Source: Comamonas endophytica (lineage in GTDB: Bacteria > Pseudomonadota > Gammaproteobacteria > Burkholderiales > Burkholderiaceae_C). From it: a DNA stretch of 64,000 nucleotides. Shown here piece after piece: positions 1 through 11,221 of the stretch; the stretch's first letter is position 1, and every line of letters begins with the position of its first letter. The DNA lies in the NCBI RefSeq assembly GCF_023634805.2, contig NZ_CP106881.1, positions 1,302,001-1,366,000 of the forward strand, read 5' to 3'. Both the position numbers and the translations under genes were made by a program. The notes beneath the pieces are model-generated. The model searched no databases. It saw only the letters and a list, made by a program, of their open reading frames with translations, and had not been told where the DNA came from.

Positions 1-2439
1 ATGACCTGGATCCACCGCTGCGCCCTTGCTCTTGCCTTCCTGTCCTGCCTGGCGCTGCCCACGGTCCAGGCCCAGCCCCTCGCGGGGACACCCCCCGCAA
101 ACGCTTCCTCCGCGGCTGCGGCCCTGCCTGGCGCCACCACGCCGGCGACCGAGACCGAGGAACCGCTGCCCGATGTCGAATCGCTGCGCCGCCAGTTCGA
201 CCGCCTGCCCGCCACCGCCGAGGGCGCCGACGCCGTGCGCGAGCTGCAGGCCAGCTTCGCCGCGCTGAGCGCCGACGCCAAGCGCATCATCGACGCGCGC
301 ACCGGCGAGCTCAACGCCCTGAATGCGCGGCTGGGTGAGCTGGGCGCGGCCCCGGCCCCCGGCACCAGCGAGGACGCCGACATCAAGCGCCAGCGCCAGA
401 CACTGATCCGCGACCGCAGCGCCATGGACGCGGACCTGCGGCTCGCGCGGCTGATCGTGGTGGACGCGCAGCAGCGCAGCGAGGCGCTGCGCACCCGCGA
501 GCGCGACCTGTTCCAGGCGCAGTTGACCGACCGTGCCCCCTTCCCTCTGGGCGGCGCGTTCTGGCGCGAGCTGGCGCAGGCCTGGCCGGACGACCGCGCG
601 CGCCTGGCGCCGCTGGCGGACGAGCTGCAGGCCGCCGGCGCAAGGCTGGCTGCTCCAGGAAACCGTGGCTCCGTGCTGCTGGCGCTGGTGCTGGCGCTGC
701 TGGCCATCACCGTGGGCGACGTGCTGGCCGAACGCGGCCTGGCGCGCCTGGCGCAGCAGGTGCTGCCGGGCGGGCGGCTGCGGCGCTCGCTGCTGGTCAT
801 CGCCATCGTCGTGGTCAACATGACGGTGGTGGCGCTGGCGCTGCAGGGCTTCCTGCAGACGCTGCGCGCGCGCGCCGACTTCGGCCCGATGTCGGGCAAG
901 CTGGTGGCACTGGTCGACGAGTCCGTGCTGTACATCGTCTACGTGACCAGCCTGGGCCGCGCGCTGCTGGCCAACGCCCGGCCGTCGTGGCGGCTGCCGG
1001 CGCTGTCCAATGAACTGGCGCTGCGGCTGCGCCTCTATCCCTGGCTGGTGGCGCTGGTCAGCGTGCTGGTGTGGATCCCCACGCAGGTCGCCGGCATCTC
1101 CGAGCTCAGCACCGCCGCGCTGCGTGCCTGCCAGGGCATCACCGCGATGGCGCTGGTGCTGATGATCGCGGCCACGCTGGTGCGCCTGCGCACGCCGCAG
1201 CCGCAGCCACAGCAGGAGCAGGACGACAAGGCAACGCCACCCGAGCCGCGCCCACTGTGGGTCGGGCTGGCGCTGGGCCTGGTCACGCTGGCGCTGGTGG
1301 GCGTGGTGCTGCTGGTGGGCGTCGGCTACATCAGCGTGGCCAGCCTGGTGGCCACGCAGCTGGCCTGGACCGGCCTGGTGGCCATCAGCTTCTACGTGCT
1401 GTTCAAGTTTGCCGACGACCTGTTCATGGCACTCGTGTCCTCGCGCGGCGAATTCGGCCAGCGCCTGCAAAAGAGCTTCCACTTCTCGTCCAGCACGCTC
1501 GACCAGGCGGCGGTGGTGCTGTCGGCGCTGGCGCGCGTGCTGCTGTTCCTGTACATGCTGATCGCGCTGGGTGCGCAGCTGGGCACGCGCCCGGACGAGG
1601 TGCTGCAGCAGACCGACCGCATCAGCGCCGGCCTCACGATCGGTGAATTCCAGATCAAGCCCGGGGCGATCTTCAGCGCGCTGGCGGTGCTGGTCGGCGG
1701 CTTCGTGGCGCTGCGCATTTTCCAGCGCTGGCTGCGCGAGCGCTACCTGCCCACCACCACGATGGAGCCGGGCATGCAGAGCTCGCTGTCCACGCTGCTC
1801 AACTACGTGGGCGTGGTGCTGGTGGTGGCGGCCGGGCTGTCGGCCATGGGCATCGGCATCAACCGCATCGCCTGGATCGCCAGCGCGCTGTCGGTGGGCA
1901 TCGGCTTCGGCCTGCAGGCCATCGTGCAGAACTTCATCTCCGGATTGATCCTGCTGGCCGAGCGGCCGGTGAAGGTCGGCGACTGGGTGGTGCTGGGCAC
2001 GACCGAGGGCGACATCAAGCGCATCAACGTGCGCGCCACCGAGATCCAGCAGGGCGACCGCTCCATCGTCATCGTGCCGAACTCCGAATTCATCACCAAG
2101 ACGGTGCGCAACATGACGCTGACCAGCGCCGAGGGCCGCGTGCTGATCCGCCTGCCCATGCCGCTGTCGACCGATGCCAAGCGGGTGCGCGAGCTGATGC
2201 TGGCAGCATGCAGCGCGCACCCGGGCGTGCTGGAAACGCCGGCACCCTCGCTGAGCCTGGAGGGCATAGAGAACGGCAGCCTGATCTTCCAGGCCATCTG
2301 CTACGTTGCCAGCCCGCGCCTGGCCGGCGGCGTGCGCAGCGACCTGCTGTTCACGATCCTCGACGACTTCAAGAACGCCGGCCTGCCGCTGGCCGTGCCC
2401 ACCATGATGATGGCCACCCCGCCGACGGCGCAGGGCTGA
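1..2439 (+). CDS. MscS-type mechanosensitive ion channel with DUF3772-like N-terminus
   Basis: An 812-residue inner-membrane channel that would open under hypo-osmotic tension and release solutes. Residues 1-24 look like a signal peptide ending VQAQ. A periplasmic, helix-rich region (about 50-210) resembles the DUF3772 domain of large MscK-like channels. Several membrane helices follow (about 220-590). The conserved MscS pore and beta domain lies near 620-735, with [20 protein letters not shown] and the following [10 protein letters not shown]. The ATG is the first base of the window, so an upstream start cannot be excluded, but the signal peptide directly after it supports this start. The family assignment is firm; the physiological subtype is not. 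Confidence 0.88.
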   Translation: MTWIHRCALALAFLSCLALPTVQAQPLAGTPPANASSAAAALPGATTPATETEEPLPDVESLRRQFDRLPATAEGADAVRELQASFAALSADAKRIIDARTGELNALNARLGELGAAPAPGTSEDADIKRQRQTLIRDRSAMDADLRLARLIVVDAQQRSEALRTRERDLFQAQLTDRAPFPLGGAFWRELAQAWPDDRARLAPLADELQAAGARLAAPGNRGSVLLALVLALLAITVGDVLAERGLARLAQQVLPGGRLRRSLLVIAIVVVNMTVVALALQGFLQTLRARADFGPMSGKLVALVDESVLYIVYVTSLGRALLANARPSWRLPALSNELALRLRLYPWLVALVSVLVWIPTQVAGISELSTAALRACQGITAMALVLMIAATLVRLRTPQPQPQQEQDDKATPPEPRPLWVGLALGLVTLALVGVVLLVGVGYISVASLVATQLAWTGLVAISFYVLFKFADDLFMALVSSRGEFGQRLQKSFHFSSSTLDQAAVVLSALARVLLFLYMLIALGAQLGTRPDEVLQQTDRISAGLTIGEFQIKPGAIFSALAVLVGGFVALRIFQRWLRERYLPTTTMEPGMQSSLSTLLNYVGVVLVVAAGLSAMGIGINRIAWIASALSVGIGFGLQAIVQNFISGLILLAERPVKVGDWVVLGTTEGDIKRINVRATEIQQGDRSIVIVPNSEFITKTVRNMTLTSAEGRVLIRLPMPLSTDAKRVRELMLAACSAHPGVLETPAPSLSLEGIENGSLIFQAICYVASPRLAGGVRSDLLFTILDDFKNAGLPLAVPTMMMATPPTAQG

Positions 2440-2514
2440 AGTCCCCGCGGCCGGCGGGGTGCCCGGCCGCTCCATCTGTCCACACTCCGCAACAGGCGCT
2501 TGCAGCAAAAACCC

Positions 2515-2542
2515 TTGAAACGGCAAAAATACGCCTTATGAT
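2515..2542 (+). promoter_or_regulatory. groESL promoter (sigma70 or sigma32)
   Basis: TTGAAA at 2515-2520 and TATGAT at 2537-2542 are separated by 16 bp and end exactly where the CIRCE operator begins. The surrounding CTTGAAA and CCTTAT could equally be read as a heat-shock sigma32 promoter. The position upstream of groES makes the role clear; which sigma factor is used is not. Confidence 0.65.
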
Positions 2543-2568
2543 TAGCACTCATTGGAGTAGAGTGCTAA
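2542..2568 (+). promoter_or_regulatory. CIRCE operator (HrcA binding site)
   Basis: A perfect inverted repeat TTAGCACTC-N9-GAGTGCTAA, identical to the consensus CIRCE element. HrcA bound here represses groESL until heat stress releases it. It sits at the expected transcription start and about 85 bp before groES, so it also lies in the 5' untranslated RNA. Confidence 0.96.
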
Positions 2569-2594
2569 CAGCACCTGCCCCAGGCAATTCGAAT

Positions 2595-2615
2595 GCCAAG
2601 CCACTTCGGCTTGGC
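2595..2615 (+). promoter_or_regulatory. Hairpin in the groES leader
   Basis: GCCAAGCC and GGCTTGGC form a perfect 8-bp stem around a 5-nt loop (ACTTC), between CIRCE and the groES start. No run of T follows, so it is not a canonical terminator. It could stabilise the leader or modulate translation; no function is shown by the sequence. Confidence 0.5.
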
Positions 2616-2651
2616 AGTGTTGTTTCAACTGTTGATGTATTTGGAGATGTT

Positions 2652-2942
2652 ATGCAACTTCGTCCTCTGCACGATCGCGTGATCGTCAAGCGCCTTGAAA
2701 ACGAAACCAAGACCGCTTCCGGCATCTATATCCCCGACAACGCTGCCGAAAAGCCCGACCAGGGCGAGATCCTGGCCGTCGGCCCGGGCAAGAAGAACGA
2801 CAAGGGCGAGCTGATCTCCCTGAACGTCAAGGTCGGCGACCGCGTTCTGTTCGGCAAGTACAGCGGCCAGACCGTCAAGGTCGATGGCGACGAACTGCTG
2901 GTGATGAAGGAAGACGACCTGTTCGCGGTCGTCGAGAAGTGA
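2652..2942 (+). CDS. groES: Co-chaperonin GroES (Hsp10)
   Basis: A 96-residue cytoplasmic co-chaperonin that caps GroEL in the ATP-driven folding cycle. The protein begins [14 protein letters not shown], carries the mobile-loop region around residues 17-32 ([14 protein letters not shown]) and ends in the usual DDLFAVVEK region. Length is typical. The ATG at 2652 is preceded by a GGAG-containing ribosome binding site. The frame is open upstream, but homology begins at this Met. It is followed after 47 bp by groEL and controlled by the CIRCE element. Confidence 0.97.
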   Translation: MQLRPLHDRVIVKRLENETKTASGIYIPDNAAEKPDQGEILAVGPGKKNDKGELISLNVKVGDRVLFGKYSGQTVKVDGDELLVMKEDDLFAVVEK

Positions 2943-2974
2943 ATCTTCTCCTTCCCAGCATTCCAGTTAACTGA

Positions 2975-4645
<1,671 letters not shown>

Positions 4646-4693
4646 TTTGCCCCGCTGTCCGGCAGGCCTCAGGGCCTGCCAGCTCCAGCCAAC

Positions 4694-4729
4694 AAAAAAC
4701 CCGCAGTTCGAAAGACCTGCGGGTTTTTT
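4694..4729. terminator. Bidirectional intrinsic terminator between groEL and pgi
   Basis: ACCCGCAG (4699-4706) pairs with CTGCGGGT (4717-4724). The stem is flanked by six A on the left and six T on the right, so it can stop groESL transcription rightward and tal-pgi transcription leftward. Confidence 0.88.
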
Positions 4730-4750
4730 ACTGGCTGGCGAAAGCCGCCG

Positions 4751-6361
4751 TCAAGGCAGGTCGGCAGCAATCAGCCGCCGCATCAGCCCTGCGGTCGACG
4801 CATCCACATCCTTCCAGTCACCGCTCGCCTGGCGCTCGGCCAGGTCGCGCGCCAGGTGCTTGCCCAGCTCCACGCCCCACTGGTCGAAGCTGTTGATGCC
4901 CCAGACCGCGCCGGTGACGAACACCCGGTGCTCGTACAGCGCGATCAGCGCGCCCAGCGAGGCCGGATCGAGCTGCTTGAGCAGCAAGAAGGTGCTGGGG
5001 CGGTTGCCCGGGCAGAATTTCTCGCTGCATTCGTCGCGCCGCCCGGTCATCAGCGCCTGGGCCTGGGCCACGGCGTTGATCAGCAGGCTGTGCTGGTGCC
5101 CGCCCAGGTATTTGCTGCCGTTGCGCATGGCGATGAACTCGACGGGAATCACGTCCCGGCCCTGGTGCAGCATCTGGAAGAAGGCATGCTGGCCGTTGGT
5201 GCCGGGCTCGCCCCAGACCACGGCCGAAGTCGCCGATGTCAACGGGCGGCCGTTGGAATCGACCTGCTTGCCGTTGCTTTCCATCTCCAGCTGCTGCAGG
5301 TAGGCGGTGAGCCGCCGCAGGCCGTGGCTGTAGGGCGCGATGCAGCGGCTGCCATAGCCATGGAAATTGCGGTACCAGATGTCCAGCAGGCCCAGGCGCA
5401 CCGGCAGGTTGCGCTCCATGGGCGCGGTGACGAAGTGCGCGTCCATCGCGTGCGCGCCGGCCAGCAGCGTGCGGAAATGCTGCGCGCCCACGGCAATGGC
5501 AATGGGCAGTCCGATGGCCGACCACAGCGAATAGCGCCCGCCGACCCAATCCCAGAAATCCAGCGTGCGCTCGACGCCGAACGCCGCCGCCGCTTCCACG
5601 TTGGTGGTCAGGGCCACGAAATGGTCGGCAATGGTGCACTCCGCGCCCTTGTCCAGCGAGCCGCCCTGCTCCAGGAACCAGCTGCGCGCCGAATGCGCAT
5701 TGAGCATGGTCTCGGCCGTCGTGAACGACTTCGAGGCCACCAGGAACAATGTGCTCTCGGGGCGCACGCGCGACAGCACATGGCCCAGTTCGTGGCCGTC
5801 GACGTTCGAGACGAAATGGAAGCACTTGTCCGGCGTGCACCAGTCCGCGAGCGCATTGACCACGACCTCGGGCCCCAGATGCGAGCCGCCGATGCCGATG
5901 TTGACGATGTCGGTGATCTCCGGACGCGCACGTACCTGCTCGGCCAGCTCCAGCATCGTGTCAAGCGTGCTGTGGACCGCGTCCAGCGCGGCGCGCACCG
6001 TCGGCGTCATGGCGGTGAACACGGCATGCTCGCGCAGCAGGCCGCCGTCGCGCGGCATGCGCAGCAGCCAGTGCATCACGGCACGCTTTTCGGAGGTATT
6101 GATGGGTTCGCCGGCAAACATCTTGTCGCGCCGCCCGGTCACGTCGCATTCCTGCGCCAGCGCGGCCAGCAGTTCTTCCGTGCGGGGGGTGATGCTGTTC
6201 TTGGACAGGTCGGCAAACAGATGCGGCGCCTGCTGGCTCAGCGCGTCCAGGCGGCCCGGGTCGACGGCAAAGCTTTCGGCAATGTCGAAGTCCGCCATCT
6301 CCTCCCGGTAATGGCGCTCCAGCGTCCGCCAGGCTGCGGTTTCATGGCAAAGATCGCTCAT
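4751..6361 (-). CDS. pgi: Glucose-6-phosphate isomerase
   Basis: Interconverts glucose 6-phosphate and fructose 6-phosphate in the cytoplasm. At 536 residues it is near the usual 545. Recognisable family signatures include VNIGIGGSHLGPEVV in the sugar-phosphate (SIS) region, the phosphate-binding SKSFTTAET stretch, DWVGGRYSLWSAIGLP and the C-terminal SFDQWGVELGK containing the conserved QWGVELGK block. The start overlaps the tal stop by one base, so the two genes are translationally coupled and tal is upstream. HexR is encoded divergently next to tal, which suggests HexR control of this pair. Confidence 0.95.
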   Translation of the reverse strand: MSDLCHETAAWRTLERHYREEMADFDIAESFAVDPGRLDALSQQAPHLFADLSKNSITPRTEELLAALAQECDVTGRRDKMFAGEPINTSEKRAVMHWLLRMPRDGGLLREHAVFTAMTPTVRAALDAVHSTLDTMLELAEQVRARPEITDIVNIGIGGSHLGPEVVVNALADWCTPDKCFHFVSNVDGHELGHVLSRVRPESTLFLVASKSFTTAETMLNAHSARSWFLEQGGSLDKGAECTIADHFVALTTNVEAAAAFGVERTLDFWDWVGGRYSLWSAIGLPIAIAVGAQHFRTLLAGAHAMDAHFVTAPMERNLPVRLGLLDIWYRNFHGYGSRCIAPYSHGLRRLTAYLQQLEMESNGKQVDSNGRPLTSATSAVVWGEPGTNGQHAFFQMLHQGRDVIPVEFIAMRNGSKYLGGHQHSLLINAVAQAQALMTGRRDECSEKFCPGNRPSTFLLLKQLDPASLGALIALYEHRVFVTGAVWGINSFDQWGVELGKHLARDLAERQASGDWKDVDASTAGLMRRLIAADLP

Positions 6362-7314
6362 CAGGCTACCGCCTGCTGCATCAGAGCCTCGAGTTTCAAT
6401 GCATCGGCAACGAAGGCGCGGATGCCCTCGGCCAGCTTTTCCGTGGCCATGGCATCGGCATTGAGCGCGAAGCGAAAGCCCGCCTCATCGTAATGCAGCG
6501 CAGGCAGCTCCTGCGCCTGCGCGGCCTCGGGCGTCAGCGCGCGCTCGAGCAGCGCGTCGCTGGCCGCCAGCTGGGCCAGCAGCTCGGGAGCGATCGTCAG
6601 CAGATCGCAGCCCGCCAGCGCCGTGATCTGGCCCAGATTGCGAAAGCTCGCGCCCATGACTTCGGTGGCAATGCCGAAATGCTTGTAATGCGCATAGATC
6701 GCGCGCACCGAGCGCACGCCGGGGTCGTTGGCGCCGGCCATGGCCGCCTCGTCCCAGGAGGCGCCGGCCTGTTTCTTGTACCAGTCGTAGATGCGTCCCA
6801 CGAAGGGCGAGACCAGCTGCACCCTGGCCTGGCCGCAGACCACCGCCTGGCACAGCGAGAACAGCAGCGTCAGGTTGGTATGGATGCCGCGCTGCTCGAG
6901 CCGGCGCGCGGCCTCGATGCCCTCCCAGGTCGAGGCGATCTTGATCAGCACCCGGTCCACATGCACGCCTTCGGCCTGGTACAGCTCGATGATGCGCTCG
7001 GCCCGGGCCACGGTGGCCTCGGTGTCGAACGACAGGCGCGCGTCGACCTCGGTGGAGACCCGCCCCGGCACCAGCGCGAGGATCTCGCAACCGAAGCGCA
7101 CCAGCAGGCGGTCCATGATCTCGTCCAGCGGCCGGCCGCGGTACTGGGCCACGCTGGCCCTGAGCAGCGGGGCATATTCAGGCATCTGCACGGCCTTGAG
7201 GATCAATGACGGGTTGGTTGTCGCGTCTTGCGGCAAATACTGTGCAATCTGGCGAAAATCGCCGGTGTCCGCCACCACGGTGGTGAACTGTCGAAGCGCG
7301 TCAAGCTGACTCAT
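6361..7314 (-). CDS. tal: Transaldolase
   Basis: A pentose-phosphate pathway enzyme that transfers a dihydroxyacetone unit from sedoheptulose 7-phosphate to glyceraldehyde 3-phosphate. About 317 residues. Family signatures are [12 protein letters not shown] near the N-terminus and [15 protein letters not shown] carrying the Schiff-base lysine. The start at 7314 (MSQLDALRQ) matches known TalA/B N-termini; an ATG four codons upstream at 7326 is possible but adds an atypical MGWV. First gene of the tal-pgi operon, divergent from hexR. Confidence 0.94.
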   Translation of the reverse strand: MSQLDALRQFTTVVADTGDFRQIAQYLPQDATTNPSLILKAVQMPEYAPLLRASVAQYRGRPLDEIMDRLLVRFGCEILALVPGRVSTEVDARLSFDTEATVARAERIIELYQAEGVHVDRVLIKIASTWEGIEAARRLEQRGIHTNLTLLFSLCQAVVCGQARVQLVSPFVGRIYDWYKKQAGASWDEAAMAGANDPGVRSVRAIYAHYKHFGIATEVMGASFRNLGQITALAGCDLLTIAPELLAQLAASDALLERALTPEAAQAQELPALHYDEAGFRFALNADAMATEKLAEGIRAFVADALKLEALMQQAVA

Positions 7315-7360
7315 GACCCATCCCATTCTTGAAAAGCACTCGCCCCGCGAAATGCTGGGG

Positions 7361-7409
7361 GCTTGTCATCTTACAAGCAGGCGTTGCCGCGCCCGCACTT
7401 GCGCTTGTA
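7361..7409. promoter_or_regulatory. Inverted repeats between tal and hexR, candidate HexR operator region
   Basis: GCTTGT (7361-7366), TACAAGC (7372-7378) and GCTTGTA (7403-7409) are alternating copies of one half-site in the tal-hexR intergenic region (7315-7551). A related TGTA...GTACA dyad follows at about 7406-7424. Known HexR sites are TGTA-type palindromes, so this is a plausible but unproven operator. No clear -35/-10 pair was found on either strand. Confidence 0.3.
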
Positions 7410-7551
7410 GGCCAAAGCAGTACATTGCCGCGCTCCGGGGCGCGGCTGGTGCGGCCGCGGCCGGCCACTGCGGTTACATTGACGCACCCGGCGTCCTGCA
7501 CTTGCGCAGCCGGGTGCGCTGCGGCGCTCCTTGCCACCGCCCAGGATTTCC

Positions 7552-8397
7552 ATGCTAGATCGCATCACCGCTTCCCTGCCCTCGCTGGCCCCGGCCGAAC
7601 AGCGCGTGGCGCGCCTCGTTCTGGCCGACCCCCAGGCCTTCGCCCAGTTGCCCGTGCGGCTGCTGGCGGAACGCGCCCATGTCAGCAAGCCCACGGTGGT
7701 GCGCTTTTGCCGCAGCATGGGGTATGACGGGCTTGCCGACTTCAAGGTCAAACTGGCAAGCAATGCCAACGAGGGCGTGCCGTTCATCCACCGCAGCGTC
7801 GACAGCGACGACAAGACCGGCGATGTGCTGGTCAAGGTGGTCGACAACGCCGTTGCCGCATTCCTGGAGTACCGCAACGCCGCCCGCGTTCCGGATCTCG
7901 AACGCGCGGCGCTGGCGGTCATCGGCAGCTGGCAGCAGGGCCGGCGCATCGAGTTCTGGGGTGCGGGCAATTCAGGCATCGTCGCGCAGGATGCGCAGCA
8001 CAAGTTCTTCCGCCTGGGCGTGACCAGCCTGGCCAGCAGCGACGGGCATATCCAGGTCATGAGCGCCACCCTGCTGGGCCCGGGCGACTGCGCGCTGATC
8101 ATCTCGAATTCCGGCCGCACGCGCGATCTGATGGATGCTGCGGGCATCGCGCGCCAGCGCGGTGCCACCACCATCGCCATCACCGCCAGCGGCTCGCCGC
8201 TGGCGCATGCCTGCGACATCCTGCTGGCCGCCGACCATCCGGAAGGCTACGACCGCTACAGCCCCATGGTGTCGCGGCTGATGCACCTGCTGATCATCGA
8301 TGTGCTGGCGACCTGCGTCGCGCTGCGCATCGGCGACCCGCTGCAGCCGGTCTTGCAGCAAATGAAGGACAGCCTGCACGCCAAGCGCTATACCTGA
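7552..8397 (+). CDS. hexR: RpiR/HexR-family transcriptional regulator
   Basis: A 281-residue cytoplasmic regulator. The N-terminal HTH_6 domain (about 1-77) includes ERAHVSKPTVVRFCRSMGYDG. The C-terminal SIS sugar-phosphate-binding domain (about 120-260) contains GAGNSGIVAQDAQHKFF and ISNSGRTRDLMDAA. In proteobacteria HexR represses central carbon genes and is released by 2-keto-3-deoxy-6-phosphogluconate. Position divergent from tal-pgi supports that role here. ATG at 7552 follows CCAGGA; the ATG seven codons upstream is less likely because homology starts at MLDRI. Confidence 0.9.
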   Translation: MLDRITASLPSLAPAEQRVARLVLADPQAFAQLPVRLLAERAHVSKPTVVRFCRSMGYDGLADFKVKLASNANEGVPFIHRSVDSDDKTGDVLVKVVDNAVAAFLEYRNAARVPDLERAALAVIGSWQQGRRIEFWGAGNSGIVAQDAQHKFFRLGVTSLASSDGHIQVMSATLLGPGDCALIISNSGRTRDLMDAAGIARQRGATTIAITASGSPLAHACDILLAADHPEGYDRYSPMVSRLMHLLIIDVLATCVALRIGDPLQPVLQQMKDSLHAKRYT

Positions 8398-8515
8398 GTT
8401 CGGCAGGCGGCTTTCGCCCGGGCCGCTCCGTGTTCCTGAGAAGAAACAGGAGCGATTTCCCGCGCGAATCCCTATTTAGGTTACATCTGCTCAACCCCCT
8501 TACGGGGATTAGCAA

Positions 8516-9628
8516 TTAAAACCGATGGCGCAGGCCCACGGTGACACCGGTGCGGTCACGCGCGCGGCTGACGGGGTCAAGGACAATTGCCGAGCCGCCC
8601 TTGATCTTGGTGTAATCCACGCCGAAATAGGCATCGGTGCGCTTGGAGAAGGCGTAATCGACCACACCGACCAGGAAGTGGGCCTTGCCGTTGTCGGCGC
8701 CCACGGGGCTGCCGGATTGCTTGGCATGGAAGTAATGCAGGCCGGCATTGATCTGCGGCGTGACCTGGTAGCCGAAACCGACCTTTGCCAGCTGGCGCTT
8801 GTCGGCCGCGCCGCGCGAGAAGCCGCCGTTGGTGTCGCCGCTCCAGAAGCTGGCGACGACCGCCCCATCGATGGGGCCGGGTGTGCCCTTGAGCTGGTTC
8901 TGGCCGTAGCCCAGGTTGAAATACAGCGCATTCAGGCGATAGGACCCTCCCAGGGTCCAGGCCTCGAGTTTCGCGCCCTGCGGCAGCTGGTAGTTCTGGT
9001 AACCCAGGCCGGCCGAGAAGCCATTTTGCGAGTAACGCAGATAACCGCCCGCCGTCCGGGCGTTGGTGGGATTGGGAACCACATCCTTCTCGCTGAACGA
9101 ATATTGCAATGCGCCACGTACAGGGCCGAACTCGGCCGTGTATTTGAGCATATTGTTCGTGCGCGCACCCAGCGCCAGACCGATTTCCGGCTTGTACGCT
9201 TCCATATACGGCGAATAGGGGAAGGAGGAATAGGTCGAGGTCACCAGATCGAACAGGATGTTGTACTGGCGGCCCATGGTCAGGCGCCCCAGTCCGCCCT
9301 GCAGACCCAGCCAGGACTGCTGGAAATAATTGGTCGCAGCACTCGTGCCCGAATCGGCCAGGAAACGGTGTTCCAGATTGGCAATGGCCTTGAGACCGCC
9401 GCCCAGGTCTTCATTCACGTTGATGCCCCAGCGGCTTTGCGACATGCCGCCGCCGATCATTCTCGTCTGCGACGAATTTCCGCTTGTGCCTTCATTATTC
9501 GTGTGGCGCACTGCAGCATCGACAATGCCATACATCTGCACGCTGCTGTTTTCCTGGGCGAATGCTGCGCCGGCAGTGGCCGCAATAACAGCCAGTGCGA
9601 GGGCATTTTTCACAAATGATTTTTGCAT
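8516..9628 (-). CDS. Outer-membrane porin (Gram-negative general porin, Omp32-like)
   Basis: A 370-residue 16-strand trimeric porin for passive diffusion of small solutes. The signal peptide runs to AAFAQ (about residue 25). The mature protein starts with the typical SSVQMYGIVDAAV first strand, has GGLKAIANLEHRF, and ends GVTVGLRHRF with the terminal phenylalanine recognised by the BAM machinery. GAGAGA lies just before the ATG as a ribosome binding site. It is a paralogue of the next porin, but with a different spacing of loops. The ion selectivity cannot be told from sequence. Confidence 0.93.
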   Translation of the reverse strand: MQKSFVKNALALAVIAATAGAAFAQENSSVQMYGIVDAAVRHTNNEGTSGNSSQTRMIGGGMSQSRWGINVNEDLGGGLKAIANLEHRFLADSGTSAATNYFQQSWLGLQGGLGRLTMGRQYNILFDLVTSTYSSFPYSPYMEAYKPEIGLALGARTNNMLKYTAEFGPVRGALQYSFSEKDVVPNPTNARTAGGYLRYSQNGFSAGLGYQNYQLPQGAKLEAWTLGGSYRLNALYFNLGYGQNQLKGTPGPIDGAVVASFWSGDTNGGFSRGAADKRQLAKVGFGYQVTPQINAGLHYFHAKQSGSPVGADNGKAHFLVGVVDYAFSKRTDAYFGVDYTKIKGGSAIVLDPVSRARDRTGVTVGLRHRF

Positions 9629-9659
9629 GCTGCTGTCTCTCTCATGAATAAAGGTGTCT

Positions 9660-9780
9660 GGGAAAATCCATTTTAGGCAGCCACTTTTATTACGAAAAGA
9701 TACTTGTGCAGCATCACAACACAGGTTTTCCCTGCCGGATTTTCCCTAGATAGTGCTATCCCGCAGCAGGAAAATACCCA
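9660..9780. promoter_or_regulatory. Repeated GG(A/T)TTTTCCC motif upstream of the first porin
   Basis: GGGAAAATCC at 9660-9669 is a perfect inverted copy of GGATTTTCCC at 9737-9746. A variant GGTTTTCCC lies at 9724-9732 and a weaker GGAAAATACCC at about 9769-9779. The cluster occupies the likely promoter region of the leftward porin gene (start 9628) and resembles multiple binding sites of one regulator. No regulator is identified. Confidence 0.3.
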
Positions 9781-9781
9781 T

Positions 9782-9811
9782 AAAAAAAGCCAGTCCGAAG
9801 ACTGGCTTTTT
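9782..9811. terminator. Bidirectional intrinsic terminator after the second porin
   Basis: GCCAGTC (9789-9795) pairs with GACTGGC (9800-9806) around a CGAA loop, flanked by seven A on the left and a T run on the right. Reading leftward from the porin that ends at 9849, it is a strong intrinsic terminator. It isolates the two porin genes from each other. Confidence 0.9.
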
Positions 9812-9848
9812 CGTTTTCTAAGAAAAGCTGAGCGGACTCAGCCTGTCA

Positions 9849-10919
9849 TTAGAAGGAGTGGCGCACGCCGACTTGCACGCCGGTTTGCTTTTGGTTCACA
9901 GCACCGGTGGTGTTGATGCCCTTGGAAGCCAGACCCAGCGACGAGCCGTCCTTGTTCTTCAGGTAAGCAACGGTACCGTACACGGCAGTGCGCTTCGACA
10001 GGTTGTGCACGTAGCCCAGCGACAGCTGGTCGGCTTCGCCGCCAGTAGCCTTCTGGTCGTAGCGTGCGTATTGCAGCTTGACTTCGCCAGCGCCGCCGAC
10101 GGGAGCAGCCACGCCCAGGGCGTAGTTGTTGTAACGGCGATCGCCGAAAGCGCCGCTGTCGTACGAGTACTCGGTACGCTGGGCGATACCGATGATCTTG
10201 GCCACGCCGAAGTTGTACGAAGCACCCAGGGTCACGTTGTCACGGTCGCCCAGGCCGCGAGCGGCGTGGTTGGTTTCCAGGCGGTCATACGACAGGGCCA
10301 CGCTGATGGGGCCGTTGTCATAGGAGACGTTACCACCAGCGTAACGGCCGGCGTTGGACTCACCGTTCACTTCGTCGAAGCCGTAGCTGATGCCAGCCTT
10401 GAAGCCGCTGAAGTTGGGGGTGTAGTAGCTGATCAGGTTGTTGGCGCGGATGCCGTTTTCGTCGCCGGAAGCGGAGCCAGGGAAGCCAATGCCGTCCCAG
10501 TTGCGCCATGCGGAGAACTGGCCGATACCGGTTTGGCCGAACAGGTCATAGGAGCTGGTCTTGTTGTAGCCAGCAACTTGGTCACGACCCAGGCGCACTT
10601 CACCGAAGTTGCCTTCCAGGCCCACGGTCGAACGACGCTTGAAGTTCAGGCCGCCGGCATTGCCGTCGTCGCCGAACACTTCGCCTTCGAGCCAGAAACC
10701 AGCCTTCAGGCCACCGCCGAGGTCTTCCACGCCGCGGAAACCGATGCGGCTGGTTGCATTGCCGCTGGTGCCGAGGCCCCACTTGTTGCCGCCAGCGGGC
10801 GTAGCGTTGTTCACGTAGCCAACGCCGACGTCAACGATACCGAACAGGGTCACGGACGACTGGGCCATGGCGGCGCCGGAAGCAGCCAACACGGCCAGGG
10901 CAATCAGGGATTTTTTCAT
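9849..10919 (-). CDS. Outer-membrane porin (Gram-negative general porin)
   Basis: A 356-residue trimeric porin. The signal peptide [20 protein letters not shown] is cleaved after AMAQ. The first strand is [18 protein letters not shown], followed by the [23 protein letters not shown] region typical of Comamonadaceae porins. The chain ends [10 protein letters not shown] with C-terminal Phe. GGAG lies 5-8 bases before the ATG. Codon choice is strongly biased and less GC-rich than neighbouring genes, as expected for a very highly expressed protein. Separated from the upstream-coordinate porin by a terminator, so it is its own unit. Confidence 0.94.
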   Translation of the reverse strand: MKKSLIALAVLAASGAAMAQSSVTLFGIVDVGVGYVNNATPAGGNKWGLGTSGNATSRIGFRGVEDLGGGLKAGFWLEGEVFGDDGNAGGLNFKRRSTVGLEGNFGEVRLGRDQVAGYNKTSSYDLFGQTGIGQFSAWRNWDGIGFPGSASGDENGIRANNLISYYTPNFSGFKAGISYGFDEVNGESNAGRYAGGNVSYDNGPISVALSYDRLETNHAARGLGDRDNVTLGASYNFGVAKIIGIAQRTEYSYDSGAFGDRRYNNYALGVAAPVGGAGEVKLQYARYDQKATGGEADQLSLGYVHNLSKRTAVYGTVAYLKNKDGSSLGLASKGINTTGAVNQKQTGVQVGVRHSF

Positions 10920-11221
10920 TGCGAATTACTCCAAGGTTTAACAGAGGGCGTCGGTGCGTAGAAAGCAGGGTCTCAACCCTGGTTCGCCGGTTACCCGCGC
11001 CAACCTCCTGGTGGGGAAGCTTTTGCTATTGCAACAGACCACCGCCCGATGCGCAAAGCAATTCACCCATAAGCTGCTGGAATCCAGGAATTCGTTGCTC
11101 GGTTGCAACAAAGCTTCAATGCGCGGCACAATCGTTCCCAAGGACTGGCAGCCGGTCCTCCTCATGCGGGGGGCCCCGCCCTGGACCCGCCCGCGCTTTG
11201 TCGCCTTGCAGCTTGATATCC
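10920..11221. other. Intergenic region between porin and coq7
   Basis: About 300 bp without a supportable gene. It must carry the leftward promoter of the abundant porin and a rightward start for coq7. AT-rich patches occur around 11025-11120, but no convincing -35/-10 pair could be picked on either strand. Confidence 0.4.
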
